Positions 12,940 to 25,223 of a stretch of 64,000 nucleotides of DNA are shown here, one piece after another. Position 1 is the stretch's first letter. Each line of letters starts with the position of its first letter. The notes beneath the pieces are model-generated. The model was not told the DNA's origin. It did not search any database and worked only from the letters and a program-made list of their open reading frames with translations. Position numbers and translations under genes: made by a program. Origin of the DNA: Trichoplusia ni (Eukaryota > Arthropoda > Insecta > Lepidoptera > Noctuidae); the NCBI RefSeq assembly GCF_003590095.1, contig NC_039488.1, forward strand, positions 13,826,001 to 13,890,000, written 5' to 3'.

Positions 12940-13060
12940 CTCCAATACGAAAAAAACCTTAGTAAATATATTTATATAAACAGCGATACTATTTGTTGGT
13001 ACTGATTGATAACTCGTTAATCTTGCTAATTTATCGATACTGCTTTTTAGCAGTGATAAA
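12940..13060 (-). promoter_or_regulatory. Probable promoter of the nrf-6-like gene
   Basis: On the minus strand TATAAATA lies at 12976-12969, about 29 nt before a weak initiator-like TCGTATT around 12950-12944. This would leave a 5' UTR of about 35 nt before the ATG at 12912. Upstream are three GATA-type motifs (13007-13012, 13031-13036, 13054-13059), as is common for insect midgut genes. The start site itself is inferred. Confidence 0.4.
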
Positions 13061-15283
13061 TAAATGAGTGTACACGCTCGCGGTAATCGTCTTGTTCCGA
13101 TGATTAAATTATATCGGTATTATTTTTCCTTTCTTGGGACTTGGCAATAAGCAAAGAAGAGTGAAATGGATCCCGCCCAAACCCTGGAGTTCGACGGGTC
13201 AGGGATTTGATTTTATTAAAATTTCTTCGTAGTCTTAATAGGTAAATAAAAATTTAATATGCAAGTACTTAGTGGTAATATTAGGATCATATTATTTAGA
13301 TTATAAAACCGTGTAAGTATTTGCAATTTTTCAATCCCGTACTCGTATGCAATAAGATAAAGAATATTTGTTAATCTATATATTCAAGATTTATTTATAA
13401 ATTAAATAAATAGATTTATGAAATACACACCTGATTATGTTGAAACTTATGTTAATGAATGCACGAAAACAGTAACTTTTTCTGATCTTAAGTTTTATTT
13501 TCTCCCATCGTAAATTGTCAAAATATACAAAAGATAATGCAACTGCTTTTCAAGATTAAATGGAACGTGTCTGATTACAGCATTAGATTCAGCTGTTAAT
13601 ACTGCAGTGTGTTACCAGACCGGGAATTAGCACTAATCACCAAGCTTGTTAACTATATGTGAATTCCGATCCATTAAGTTCAAACGTTCCTGTTTTGTTC
13701 CTCTCTAAATGCAGTCGTAAGTTAATGCAATTAGGAGAGACAAAATAACAAATGGTCTAAAACCTGTAATTAACAATTTGATCTAGAATTAATGTTGACG
13801 GGAAATGTATTTTTCCATACATCTATGAATATGAACATGGATCACGAGTATAGACTACACAGTCTCTGAGATGAACGGCACTAAAAATAAGTCACAATGT
13901 TCAGAAAAGGTACATATACATATTTTTGAAATAGCTAACAAACTTTAAATATTAGTAGAAATTTATTAATGTGGAAAACAAATGCAAGTTCCATTGCGAT
14001 ATTTTCTTTTAGCGTTATTCATTTTACCAAGCATTTCATTTTCTAACCACATTAACGTTGGTTTTTGCTCTATGCCGCTAGGAAATATTCCTATAAAGTC
14101 TAGTTCAACAATAAATAACGGCCAAACAATGTGTTAGTGACGGGTTCCCGAAACTTCTTTGGTCATTTTTTACTCATTGCTAAAGCAAAAATTCCGCAGT
14201 AGTCGGTAAATATTATATTTACTGACCCGTTCCATTCCTTACCAAAAGCTTTTTGTTCAGATTTGTACATAATTGTTTTAGCGTGTATCGACTTTTTATA
14301 AGACTTTATTTAAGTGCTACATGGTTTACTGGCGTATCTTAATTTTATATAGGAAGTGGTTGAGGCTATCTTTCAGTAAATTGCTATTTCATTTCCTTAT
14401 CACGCCTTTCTTTGAGTCTCAGGCTATCTGTCATTTTAAAGTGTAAACCAGCAACAGGTTGCAAATCATGGCGGCAGGCAATTATATTGAGCAGTCAAAT
14501 GAAATAAAAAACAGGAACTTGGTGCTTATTAAATGGACGAGTAATGATGACCAGTCAGACAGTTTCTAATCATGCTGGAAATATTCCAAACACTTATTCT
14601 CTTTCATTCAATTTTTCTTTATTTTCAGATGTATGCACCCAATTCAAAACGTTTCAAATGTTTAAAAATACCTCTTCTTATTAAGAACCTTTATAAATAA
14701 TACATGTTTTTTCCAAACATTATAGCGGTCAATTTGATATTAACACAATAACAAAAGTAACTATGACTCACATTTGGCGAAAATTATTTATCAACAAAAT
14801 GTGTGTCTACACCTGCATTTTATGAATCATCAGTTCACCTATATAATAATTAAAAATCCCCCGACTGACTTAGATTCCGAATTTGTCATCGTAAATAGTA
14901 TTTTTCTAGATCAGCCCTTTCATTGAATACCTTACTTATTTAGGGAGTTGTTAAGAGGAATGTACGATGCCGCCATTTTTACAAAACTATCTTTGTTTTT
15001 ATAAAACAAACTGACAAAGATAATTTCGACTAATTCAAGAAATAAAAAAATAAAGCAATGAACTTGCGTCTAATTACTAGGTGCTACGATGTCACAGACA
15101 AACACACAGTCATAGGGACGTCAAACTTATATCGTAGGGTCAAACTTATAGAGTCCGGTTGTAATTGCGTCGTCGGGGTTAAAACTGTATAAAAGAGGTT
15201 AATGTAAATATATTTTAATGCTACTATAGTTTTTAATTTAAGCAAAATCCTACAGAAATTACTACATAGGATCACCAGTTCGA

Positions 15284-15500
15284 GGACCTCCTTGGTCGAG
15301 TGGCATACGCACTGGTTTCAAGGTGTCGCTAGCTCTGAGGTCTCGGGTTCGATCCCCGGTCGGGACAATGTAAAAATTCTTATTTCTACATTGTCTCGGG
15401 TCTGGGAGTTTGTGGTGTCTTGGATAACACAAGTGCTTTAGCAACTTAGTTTGGGTTCAGAACAATGTATGTGATGTTCTCTGCATTTGTTTATTTATTA
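15284..15500 (+). mobile_element. tRNA-derived SINE
   Basis: A tRNA-like head with A-box region TGGTCGAGTGGCATACGCAC and B box GGTTCGATCCC (15346-15356) is followed by a lepidopteran SINE body (GTCTCGGGTCTGGGAG, ACACAAGTGCTTTAGCAAC, ATGTATGTGATGTTCTC) and a TTTATTTATTA tail. It is not a functional tRNA because the acceptor stem is not closed. Confidence 0.8.
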
Positions 15501-16319
15501 CTTCCATGAACTATGGCGTTGAGGTTTTCACGGGCACAGGTCTTTAGTAGGCTCGCTGGCATTTTACAATTTGCATACTGGACCTTCACTGCCACTTTTT
15601 AAGTGCTTTAGCGGCAGGAGCTTTTTATGTAGCTTGTATACTTTCCCTTCTTCTCTCAGACATCTCTATCCTTTGTGATTTCTGCCCACGTAAGCCCCGC
15701 ACATCTGCCCAGTTTGAAACGGGCATGAGTAAGAAAAATAATATAAATCCCTACTGCAAACGGTTACAATAAAACAATCATTAACGTTAATGACCGTTTA
15801 GACTGAAATAATACTTGGATCAACATATCTTTCTGATGAGTCAACTTACCGTTACTACGGATAAGATTGGTTTTACCTAAAGGAACTAATGTTTCATTGA
15901 AAGGTAATAGAACGAGAAAATGTGAGGAAAATACTTTTCAACTGAGAAACAGGAAAATAGAAATATTCGATGAATGCAGAAACCGAGCACCATTGCCATA
16001 GTAACTACAACCAAGATAATAATATGGAAAAACAATTTTCAAGCCTTAACGTTTATGTTTTATTTTCTTTGTGATTAATGAATTCTTTAATATGGACCAA
16101 ACCAGTACAATTGCGACAAGGTGGTCTTTAATAACAAAACTTTTTTTCCACCTTCTTTCTAAATAGCTAGCTGATCTAGCCGAAACTCCAGCATTAGATC
16201 AGCTCCTTGTCACCACAATACTAAATTGTCATGACTTTTACCTAAACAAATAATAAGTTCAGCTCAATTTTAAATTAGAAAATTGGTTGATAGAATTCAA
16301 TACATACATGTACAACATC

Positions 16320-16440
16320 ATTCTGGGCGCAGGCCTCTTCTCATACAGCGAATACAACCATAGGCAAGCTAGGATTGTGGCAAGAGTCATCAGGTATCAG
16401 AAACTTGTATCATCCATCCTCAACCGCTCAGCTTAGTTCA
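16320..16440 (+). repeat. Fragment of a dispersed repeat
   Basis: TTCTGGGCGCAGGCCTCTTC, then TCATACAGCGAATAC. The GGGC(G/A)NAGGCCTC phrase is recurrent in lepidopteran LINE-derived repeats. A related fragment (CCCACTGCTGGGCAAATGCC) lies at 52905-52990. Confidence 0.45.
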
Positions 16441-18045
16441 AGTATTTATAGTTCTTTGTATCAACAGGTTTATTGTTCCTGTATATATGAAGGGTACGTC
16501 ACCACACAATTATTTATTTTATCAACGTGACGTGCGTATTTCTAAATTCTTTCGTGAATACTGATTAGTCAAAGTGACCTTTGGACTTTGCAATTAAACA
16601 CATTATTAATAACGTTAATAGCTAATTATAATGGCTTATTTCATATTGATTGTGTTATCTTAACGTATTATCCTTACGTGAAATAGAAGATTCGATACTG
16701 ATCTTATGTTAACGCCCTACTTGGCGTGGTGTTGCGATTGTATCTATTCCGCGGGTAATTAACTTAAATTATTATAACAATACAGTCTAACGTGTTTGGC
16801 TGTCTACATTACTTAGGTATTTTCTACTTTTGCTTATTTTCAACAATTATTTTGTTAATATATCCAAATAAAAATATATAACGATATTGATTTAAAAGTC
16901 AGAATTTTTGAAAAATAACTTACATACTGGATACTTGAAACACAAAAGAAAATGTGTGATGATCAAGAACGAAAAAACTCAGATTTTTGTTTGTCAGATC
17001 TTACAGTTAATTCATACATATATGATCAAGAATCTAAACAATATTTCCTTTACCAATTCCTTCATTATTTCCTACTTTTAATAAAGGCAGCTATTGGATT
17101 ATACCGACCAATACTAGGTAAATACCATTAGGATAAAGTTAGTGAAACACTCACTCGTGCCAAAGATAATGACTTCTCAAACTATAATAATCCCATAACT
17201 TCGTCGGTTTACCATATTACTATCAGTTATTAAACGATTAAACTTTGATTGATTGCTATGTTATTGAAAACTATTAGAATATTAGAGATTATTTAATAAA
17301 GAATGAATATCGTGTGTACTTAGAGACAAACGAATTTAAAACGTAACTTGAGGGAATAAGGTTGAGATTTGTGATTCAGTGTTTTGTATATTTAATGTCA
17401 TGCTGGATTAATAGTTTGTCTATTATACATTCCTTAGCACTCTAATCAATATATTCATTTCTTTTTTAATATTTTTCTGTGTAAGGCTTACTACTGTTTA
17501 ACTTGCAACATGTGGAGGAAACACCAGTCAAGAGCGAATTGCACTCTCGCCACTAGAAAAAAAAATGGTTACCCATTAAATTAATGACTACGCACCGTTG
17601 ATAGATAAATAATTTGTGCCTATTTCAACGATCATGATTCATGAGATAAGGTCTGATTTCAGACAAATGGATACACGAGAACCTTTGGGGTCGGAACCCT
17701 ACAAAAAATATTTCGAATTAATTTGCTTTTCATACTAAAGAAACGATTCCCAAACAAAAGCGGCCTGACCATGTCTCTACACACAAAGGCCTTGTAAATC
17801 TGATTCCAATAGATTAGTATTCCACGTCCGTAGCCGGGACACTCAAAGGCGATATTTGTCCCAGGAAACTGTCCCTTTCACATTTCTGACATTCCGCACT
17901 GATTGTCCACCCCTGGTCTAAAATTCCCGAGTGTAAATAAAAATCAATCAACAAGGAACGCATGCGCAAAGCAATTAGTACACGAAGGAATTTCAATCAG
18001 GAAATATTTTCGATTTAGATATTTGTGAGTTGTAATGGTCGTTTG

Positions 18046-18262
18046 TTAGGGTTCCGCGCCTCAAGGCTGAAAACGAACCCTGCTACTGAGAGTCAGCTGT
18101 CTATCCGTCAGTCTACCGTCCATCCGTCACCAGGCTGTATAACATGAACTACGATAGCCAGACCGTTGAAATCTTACACAGATAATGAATTCCTGCTGCC
18201 GCTAAAATAAGAAATTGTTACTGTTACAAATTTATTTGGCCCTCATCCTATTAGACTAAAAA
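18046..18262 (+). repeat. Dispersed repeat (GGGTTCCG type)
   Basis: AGGGTTCCGCGCCTCAAGGC, CTGTCTATCCGTCAGTC and AGACCGTTGAAATCTTACACAG form the order typical of a common lepidopteran repeat. The same family is the insertion target of the 24.4-kb PLE (AGTTCCGTACCCAGAGG at 24410). Confidence 0.55.
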
Positions 18263-18537
18263 CTGTAAAACGAAGTCGTAAAATACTATCATTCAATCAA
18301 ATAGACAAAATTAAAAATGAGTGTACAATCTTACCGCATGTAGGAAGCCTAACATTACATCTTAAAGTTAAAGTTTTGTAGTTATAAAAACAAGTCAGCG
18401 CTATAACGACATACCTGCTTCCACATCCACAACCGATATAAACAGGTGTTGATAGGCCCAAGCTGTCAACACAAACTACCGAGTTACTTACAAACGTCAA
18501 CTTAAATATCCACAATCAATCTGCAAAGTAAAGGTAT

Positions 18538-18718
18538 TGAAATGAAACTACTTTTACGGATTTTATCGTGGTTTTATCATGGTCCTGGGCAGTCTGCCCA
18601 TGATACCTGCAAAGGTGTCGAAACGTTGTGAACTAAAATCAAAAATTAAACCGCGATAAAATCCGTAAAAATAGTTTTATTTCAATGTCTAACATTCGCG
18701 TCAACCTAAGAAACCACT
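18538..18718. mobile_element. Short PLE family A foldback
   Basis: The same termini as the 24.4-kb element (ATGAAACTACTTTTACGG at left, the inverse at right) flank a 181-bp insertion. A perfect 12-bp target duplication AAGTAAAGGTAT lies at 18526-18537 and 18719-18730. The one-sided tail is on the right (18680-18718). The two copies meet near GGGCAGTCTGCCC. No endonuclease code remains. The left copy also lacks an internal block between the CGTGGTTT and ATCATGG segments. Confidence 0.8.
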
Positions 18719-19073
18719 AAGTAAAGGTATCGTAGACTCGACAAACTAGAGTTTTGGAGTCCAATGGCCTCACCTAAAATAATAATTCACTTTCCACCAT
18801 CGTAAAAAATAAAAACCTTTTCCAAATGAGTATAAAGTTAATGGGTTGTGTAGGTACTGTGTATATACAAATTCTCCTTCACAAAGGGTTGCGCTGGCAT
18901 GCGGCCCGAACTCTCCACAAAGCAAAAAGCCTAATAAAAGTGACAAACAGTTTTGTAAGGAAGGTAACTTTAACACGAGGCAGAGAATGTGAAGGGACTT
19001 TATTTAAGAAAACTATATCTAAAATATATTTATTTTATCTCAACTTAAAAATCGTAAAACAATTTCAGTTTTT

Positions 19074-19274
19074 ATTATTAAATGATGTAACGGTTTACTC
19101 ACGCATATTTATCGGGGGTGCCCTACTAGTTTCGAACCCTTCCAGAGTCCTTAATCATGAGCTGACGCGGCGGGATCGCGACTTGAAACTAGTCGAGCAC
19201 CCCTGTTAAATACGCGTGAGTAAACCGTTACATCATTTAATAATGGATCAGTCTCACGATAGTTATTATAAAAA
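19074..19274. mobile_element. PLE-like family B foldback
   Basis: GATGTAACGGTTTACTCACGC at left is matched by its inverse at 19217-19237. The interior carries CCCTACTAGTTTCGAACCC and TAATCATGAGC. The right end has an extra tail (to about 19274) that matches the left tail of the 49.5-kb copy. The architecture equals that of family A, but no coding part remains, so assignment to PLEs rests on structure. No clear target duplication was found. Confidence 0.6.
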
Positions 19275-20124
19275 TTACAGTCTTATACTACAGAAAATGA
19301 TTCTACGTAATAAATACACGATACTAGAATAGATATATTTTTATGAATAACAGGTAAGGAAATACTCTTCATTATCCTCAAAATTATATAACGATCAGAT
19401 ATAGTTCAACAGTAATTTTCTATTTATGTCTTTACAATGTTTTGTCATACGCTTTAAACTCTAATAAAATTTATCGGTAAAGTTGTCTATCTAATCCTTA
19501 AGTACTGGATTGTTCATACATTAATTTTAACTCTGTTATCATGTCTGCCTATTGATAATACTTATTTGTCTCTAATTTCAGTTTTTTATTGTGTTTTTAG
19601 TATTTTTTATGACTCATTTTATGTCCGGTTATCAAAGTGCACTTCTTATTATTTTTATAATAAGAAAAATGAATGCGATATGACGTAAATTAACTGTCTT
19701 AAAATACACGGCTTTTTTTAAGGTCAAAAATTAAATATGATATAGGTATTAGGTGCGCCTATTTTGTAGGTACAAGGTAAAACCTTATAAATACACCCAT
19801 TAGAATTAAAACAGATAATAATGGATTAAGATTTCTATCTAAAGCAATATCAGTGAAACCTTGGCAAAAAATGTAAAAACTAAATCAGCTCTAGCCGTCT
19901 TAATCTAATAGGTAAAAATGTAACAAAAGAATCTCTAAATGGAATTACACTAATCTGATAAAATCGTTCCGGCTTTTAATCACATTTTTAATAAGAATAT
20001 CATTTAACAGAATTTTATTACATCGATGAATAATACATAATTTAACATTACCTAAATTGGACATCACTTTCCTTAAACTACTCCACTGTCATACATTTTA
20101 TCTAAAAACAACTTTTGATCGAAT

Positions 20125-20295
20125 CATCATCATCACTGGCCTAGCCTTTTCACAACTATGTTGGGGTCGGCTACCAGTCTAACCGGTTTCAGCTAAGTAC
20201 CAGTGTTTTACAAGGAGCGACTGCCTATCTGACCACCTCAACCCAGTTACCTCGGCAACACGATACCCCTTGGTTAGACTGGTTGTCAGACTTTT
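20125..20295 (-). mobile_element. 5'-truncated copy of the 5S-derived SINE (3' half)
   Basis: The minus strand carries only the 3' part (AGTCTGACAACCAG ... GGCTAGGCCAGTGATGATGA). A 16-bp duplication CAACTTTTGATCGAAT flanks it (20109-20124 and 20296-20311), so truncation happened during insertion. Confidence 0.8.
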
Positions 20296-20311
20296 CAACT
20301 TTTGATCGAAT

Positions 20312-23300
20312 ACATTGTGCAATTATCAAAAACCGAGGAACTTTGCTCTATTAAACAGATCGTATCGTAGATATAGGTTTACCGTGCTCTACACTTTGTA
20401 CTACATTAAAACAACATTTGTTTATCAGTAACCGACGTCACAGATACACAAGACTGTAGTTTATAGATAGTGAGTCACTAGATCTGACATGCCTACTGGA
20501 TTGTGTCATAAAATGTGGGGATTAAAAGAAAATGTTAGATTTCATGGTGAATTTATATTTTTCAAGAAATTAAATATTATTCATTCATAGTCTTCTGAAA
20601 ACCCGAAAATTAAAATTCTAATTCATTTGAATATGGCTTTTATTAATGCAGTAAATTACTGCTTTATAAGGCCGAAAGCAATATAAAATACCTGACAAAA
20701 TATTCAGAACCCGTCAAACCGAAGAAAAAGCTAAGCAGTAGTAATAAAACTCAACACGAAATTAATATACATAAATACATCAACGTTTCAATCTAAATCC
20801 AAGACAGCTCTTGAAAGGGAACAAGGTTTAATGTATCTTAAGGAACCTCCACATGACGGCGACGTGACGCGCCGAGACCACCGAATTGTCTGTGAATGCG
20901 TAAACACTTCCAAACAATCTCGTTCAACGAAAATATTAAGAAAACTCTTCCTTCTTATACGTATGTTGTCATGACGTTGATAAAGTAAGAGAACGTGTCT
21001 GCGCCGTGATGTGATATTGTTCGCAGACATTCTGCTGAGTCAGCGGTTGTATAAAAAAGCCATAAAGAAATTAAATTGCAATCACTACTTACGAGTGTGA
21101 CGTGTGACGAATACTTTCCTGATATATTATCATCGATGACTGTTTCCTGAAATCTGTTTGTATCAGCAATTCCGGCAAGCCTTGAAATTTGCATCATCTA
21201 GTTGAGCTAATAAAAAAAGTTTGGGACCAATAAGTGTTTTGTACCTTTTTGACTTGGATGACTGTGAAAAAAAAATATCACCGGTCATTGTTTTTAAATA
21301 AACATAAACGAAATATTAGAGATCAAAAGTTAGAAATTGCAACAGTTTAAAATCCAGCATTACATAACATATTGAAGTAACTAAAATTAAAATGATCCTA
21401 ATTTTAAATGACGATAGAAAAGCGACTAAAAATACACAATACAATACAGAAAAAGCGAAACATTTAGCAATAAATTGGAGCACAAATATTGAAATAGCAG
21501 TTCGGAACAGTGAATAACCGGATTAAAATGGCGACAAATAATTAGGTGGGAATAAAGTTTATTAGTTGCATTTCAGTGGATATTCGCTGAGCGTTGATCA
21601 TGATTCACGGCTCAATAAATTTGCTCGCACTCATATTAGTTACGTCTGAAGTTCCAACTACTGTGTTGTAATGGCAGAAAACTGTCTAGGAAATAGTTTT
21701 GTAGAATTTATTGGAGTTCGATTTTAAATTTACACTTCTCTGCGGTGTGTTTCGATCAAGCTTTTACACAAAATTGCTTTTGCAAATATGTGTAGCTTTT
21801 GGTGGAATCGAAAATTTTTGACATGTTCGAAATTTGGATTAATGGCATAGTTTCCTTTCTATTCTTCTTGCAAATAAAAGAAAGAAGTTACATTTAGACC
21901 ACCTTCGATATCTCACAATTACATTTTGATACCTATGGGTAGAATTTCCAAATGATTTCTGATTAAACACCGTCGGGTTAATTTGGAACGCTGATTAAGA
22001 GCCACATAGCTCCACCCATGTGCACACAATGCTCGCCAAACAATTCGGAGCGTAAATCTAATAAATCATTTGCGTACCGTTTAGCAACAATTCAGTTCCA
22101 CGGCGTGTGACGTCACGGCATGTATAACCTCTGTAATTGTGACGCATTGTCCTCCACACTGTACTCATAGAAATACCGCTGAATTATAGCCTATTGTTCA
22201 ACATATAATGCTTGTTCATTGCTGTATTTTAAAACTATATTTGGTGGTTTTGGTGTAATCATTATGTTATTACGAACTTTTGTCAGTGCTGGTTATATTC
22301 AGCAATGATTCAAACTCCGCGGTCCGAAAAGTTTGAATCATTGAATAAGTGTATATCTCGGATTTTCTCTTCAAATTTGAGGATAGGAAGAAACCCTAAG
22401 GAAATCAATTGATAAAATTTTTAATTTAATTCTTTATGTAGGGAGTGTCATACAAATAAAGTAACTTTTTAATTAGACAATTATATAATTACTGAGAGAG
22501 GAAAAAACCACGAAAACACTCATCGTAATATCAGACAGATTAAAACCTTTGAAATATTACTCACTTATCAGTAATATCGTAATCGTCTATATATTGTAAT
22601 TTAAAGAAAATGTTACGTTTTCTTGACCGTTATCAACAAATACTGCTTAAACTTGAGGAATACCTACAGCAATTCTGACATCCATAATGTTGACTAATTT
22701 TGGTTTCAATGATAAATGATACGTGCATCTATTTATTTTATGAACATTCATGATGACTGTGGATTTTCTTTCTGTTTGCATTCAGAAATGACACGTGATG
22801 CATACGTGCTTCATCGCAATTTCAATAATTAACGGATTACCCGCTAATCGATTCCCCTAAACTTTCCGATATGAATCAAAGTCCGCTGTCTGAAAACGTG
22901 ATGAGTTTGTGCTATCTTATTGATTAAGTAAATATAGCTGCACGCAATTTTGCACCTTATGATGTAACTGCAGGCTTCGACTGTAGAAGGAACGTCCCTT
23001 AACCCGTTGTTTTTAAGAATACAGTAAAATTAAATGTCATCAAGTACTATCATTTTTGGAACACACTGTTAACATGTGTGAAGTTATCGCAATACGTAAT
23101 ATGAATTATCAAATTGACTGATTTTATTGATAACAAATTTGATAAATTTTGATAGTAAACCATTTTCCTAGATAACGGCACTATAATATCTAAAAATTTT
23201 AAAAAATGTCATGCAAAATAACAACAATGTAAGGGTTAAAGTCAAGGGTGAAAGTTTAAAATCTTTTCAATTAATGTAAATATTATTTTTGTCCAAAGGA

Positions 23301-24404
23301 AGGCAACAGCGGTAACAATCACGTTACCAACATAAAACCTTCTTTGATAGATCTATCAAAAAACAATGGAATGGTTACAGTTGTCCTAAACTTTAGTACG
23401 GTCAAGGCCCTCGTAAACTTATAATGAGGTCGAATACGAAACAAGAACAAACCCTCCGGGACAGATGGTACTGTTAACAAAGTGCTGATTTTTCTTTCTG
23501 GCAATGTCATCCAATGTTAATTGATTGTCCGGGATTGTCGGCTGACTTTCAAATTGAGAATTGAGCAACTTATTCTTTTCCTTTTTTCGATATGTTTCAA
23601 TTGGTTTGAAGATTATTGGATCAATTGTTGTTTGATTTCCACTTTGATCTTTATCCCAACATCTTTTGTTTTGGATTTAAATGAATTCTGAAATTGTTTC
23701 TTTTTTAATTCTCATTTTTATTCCAACTGTAATCTGGTCTTCTCAATTCTTTTAAAAAACGCGATTAATATGATGCATGTAACAGCGAAAACAAAATATC
23801 AGTGGAAAATCAGACTTTGCTTCGATTCCGTAAATAAATGTCTAAAATTGTTCAATTTCGGGCAATTTCGGCAGATTCTTTCCAGTACTCGTGTAACTTA
23901 ATTACTTATTGGCACCAGGGAGAGGAAAACCAAAAAAAAAAATTAGGCAGAAGGTTCATCTCATTCAAATCAGAAATCACCATCTATGAAGAGTAAAAAG
24001 GCACAATTAATAGTCCACAAAATCATTAGACGTGAATTAGCTCCATATTTGCTCTTATTACATTTTTCATTATGTTTCTGAGTACGCTCGTACACTAGAG
24101 TAAAATTTTGCCGCTTCCCAAGTAACCGCAGTAATTCTGTACTTTTCTGTTTAATAAGAAAACCTGGTGTCCCGATCACTTTATAATGCTAATATCCAGA
24201 TTATTATAATAGCCTCATTTCCATAATAAGAGACGACTAGAAGTTGTCTGGGGAATGCTTATTGGCGGTCCAAGTTTTTTCCAGTTCCTCGCGATTTCGT
24301 GCCTACTGCGATGTCAGAGGAATATTAATGAACGTGGCTGCGTGACTTAGGAGTATATTGGACTTAGTTATGAATTATTATATTATCAATTCAAAAGTCC
24401 TATT
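20312..24404. other. Intergenic, no gene seen
   Basis: A minus-strand frame at 21197-21100 followed by GTAAGT is the only exon-like hint and is preceded by an in-frame stop. A palindromic TGACGTCA lies near 22108. The rest is AT-rich without recognisable content. Confidence 0.5.
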
Positions 24405-24631
24405 TGAGAGTTCCGTACCCAGAGGTTAAAAACAGAGATCTATAGTGGTTTCTTAGGTTTACGCGAATATTAGACATTGAAATGAAACTACTTTTACGGA
24501 TTTTATCGCGGTTTAATTTTAGATTTTAGTTCCCGACGTTTCGAAACCTTTGCAGGTATCATGGTCACGGGCAGACTGAGATGGCGTTCGTCTTGACAGG
24601 AGATGTTGCTCGTTCTACCTTCATATTTTAA

Positions 24632-24949
24632 TTAATTATTTGTGGTCCGACCTACGCAGTATGAGCTCACTGTGTCTTGATGTCTTGCAGCGCTGCTCTT
24701 GGGTTTGGCCTTGAGTTTATTTATTATTGGATCCCAAGTAGGTGATATCTTCCAGCCATCTTCTCTATTGAAATTAGGGTGTTTTTTAATCTCAATAGCC
24801 TCGCGAAACATCCTAGGTAGGAATTTGGATTCTTTAGCGAGGATCTGTGGTTGGTCAAATCTAATATAATGGCTGGAACCTTCAGCATGTTCGGCGACTG
24901 CAGACTTCGTTGAGCGGCGGTGTTTCACGTCAGCTATGTGTTCTGTTCT
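24632..24949 (-). pseudogene. PLE GIY-YIG endonuclease C-terminus, left arm
   Basis: The open frame reads RTEHIADVKHRRSTK, then SAVAEHAEGSSHYIRF, REAIEIKKHPNFNREDGW and a tail ending CVGRTTNN. It matches the end of the GIY-YIG domain of Penelope-like elements: R...H, SAvaeH, the glutamate in REAIEI and the Asn of NREDG. The GIY and YIG strands and the whole reverse transcriptase are missing, so it cannot act alone. This copy extends 46 nt further 5' than its mirror copy. Confidence 0.85.
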
Positions 24950-24950
24950 G

Positions 24951-25223
24951 TCTGCAGTCGCCGAACATGCTGAAGGTTCCAGCCATTATATTAGATTTGA
25001 CCAACCACAGATCCTCGCTAAAGAATCCAAATTCCTACCTAGGATGTTTCGCGAGGCTATTGAGATTAAAAAACACCCTAATTTCAATAGAGAAGATGGC
25101 TGGAAGATATCACCTACTTGGGATCCAATAATAAATAAACTCAAGGCCAAACCCAAGAGCAGCGCTGCAAGACATCAAGACACAGTGAGCTCATACTGCG
25201 TAGGTCGGACCACAAATAATTAA
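24951..25223 (+). pseudogene. PLE GIY-YIG endonuclease C-terminus, right arm
   Basis: Mirror copy of the left arm, reading SAVAEHAEGSSHYIRFDQPQ through to CVGRTTNN with an identical protein sequence. It starts abruptly at the head-to-head junction (24951) and has no start codon of its own from the element. Confidence 0.85.

Larger units (their letters stand above)
13061..18040. other. Intergenic, SINE and repeat fragment only
   Basis: Beyond the SINE at 15284 and the repeat at 16320, the sequence is AT-rich with no frame that has splice sites or a recognisable motif on either strand. Confidence 0.6.

Noticed and set aside
18826..19209. 127-codon plus-strand frame
   Set aside because: Its second half runs through the family B foldback, so the frame is fortuitous.
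20955..21197. Minus-strand frame starting MMQISRLAGIADTNRF with a GTAAGT donor after 21100
   Set aside because: An in-frame TAG directly precedes the ATG, no acceptor gives an open phase, and no partner exon was found.
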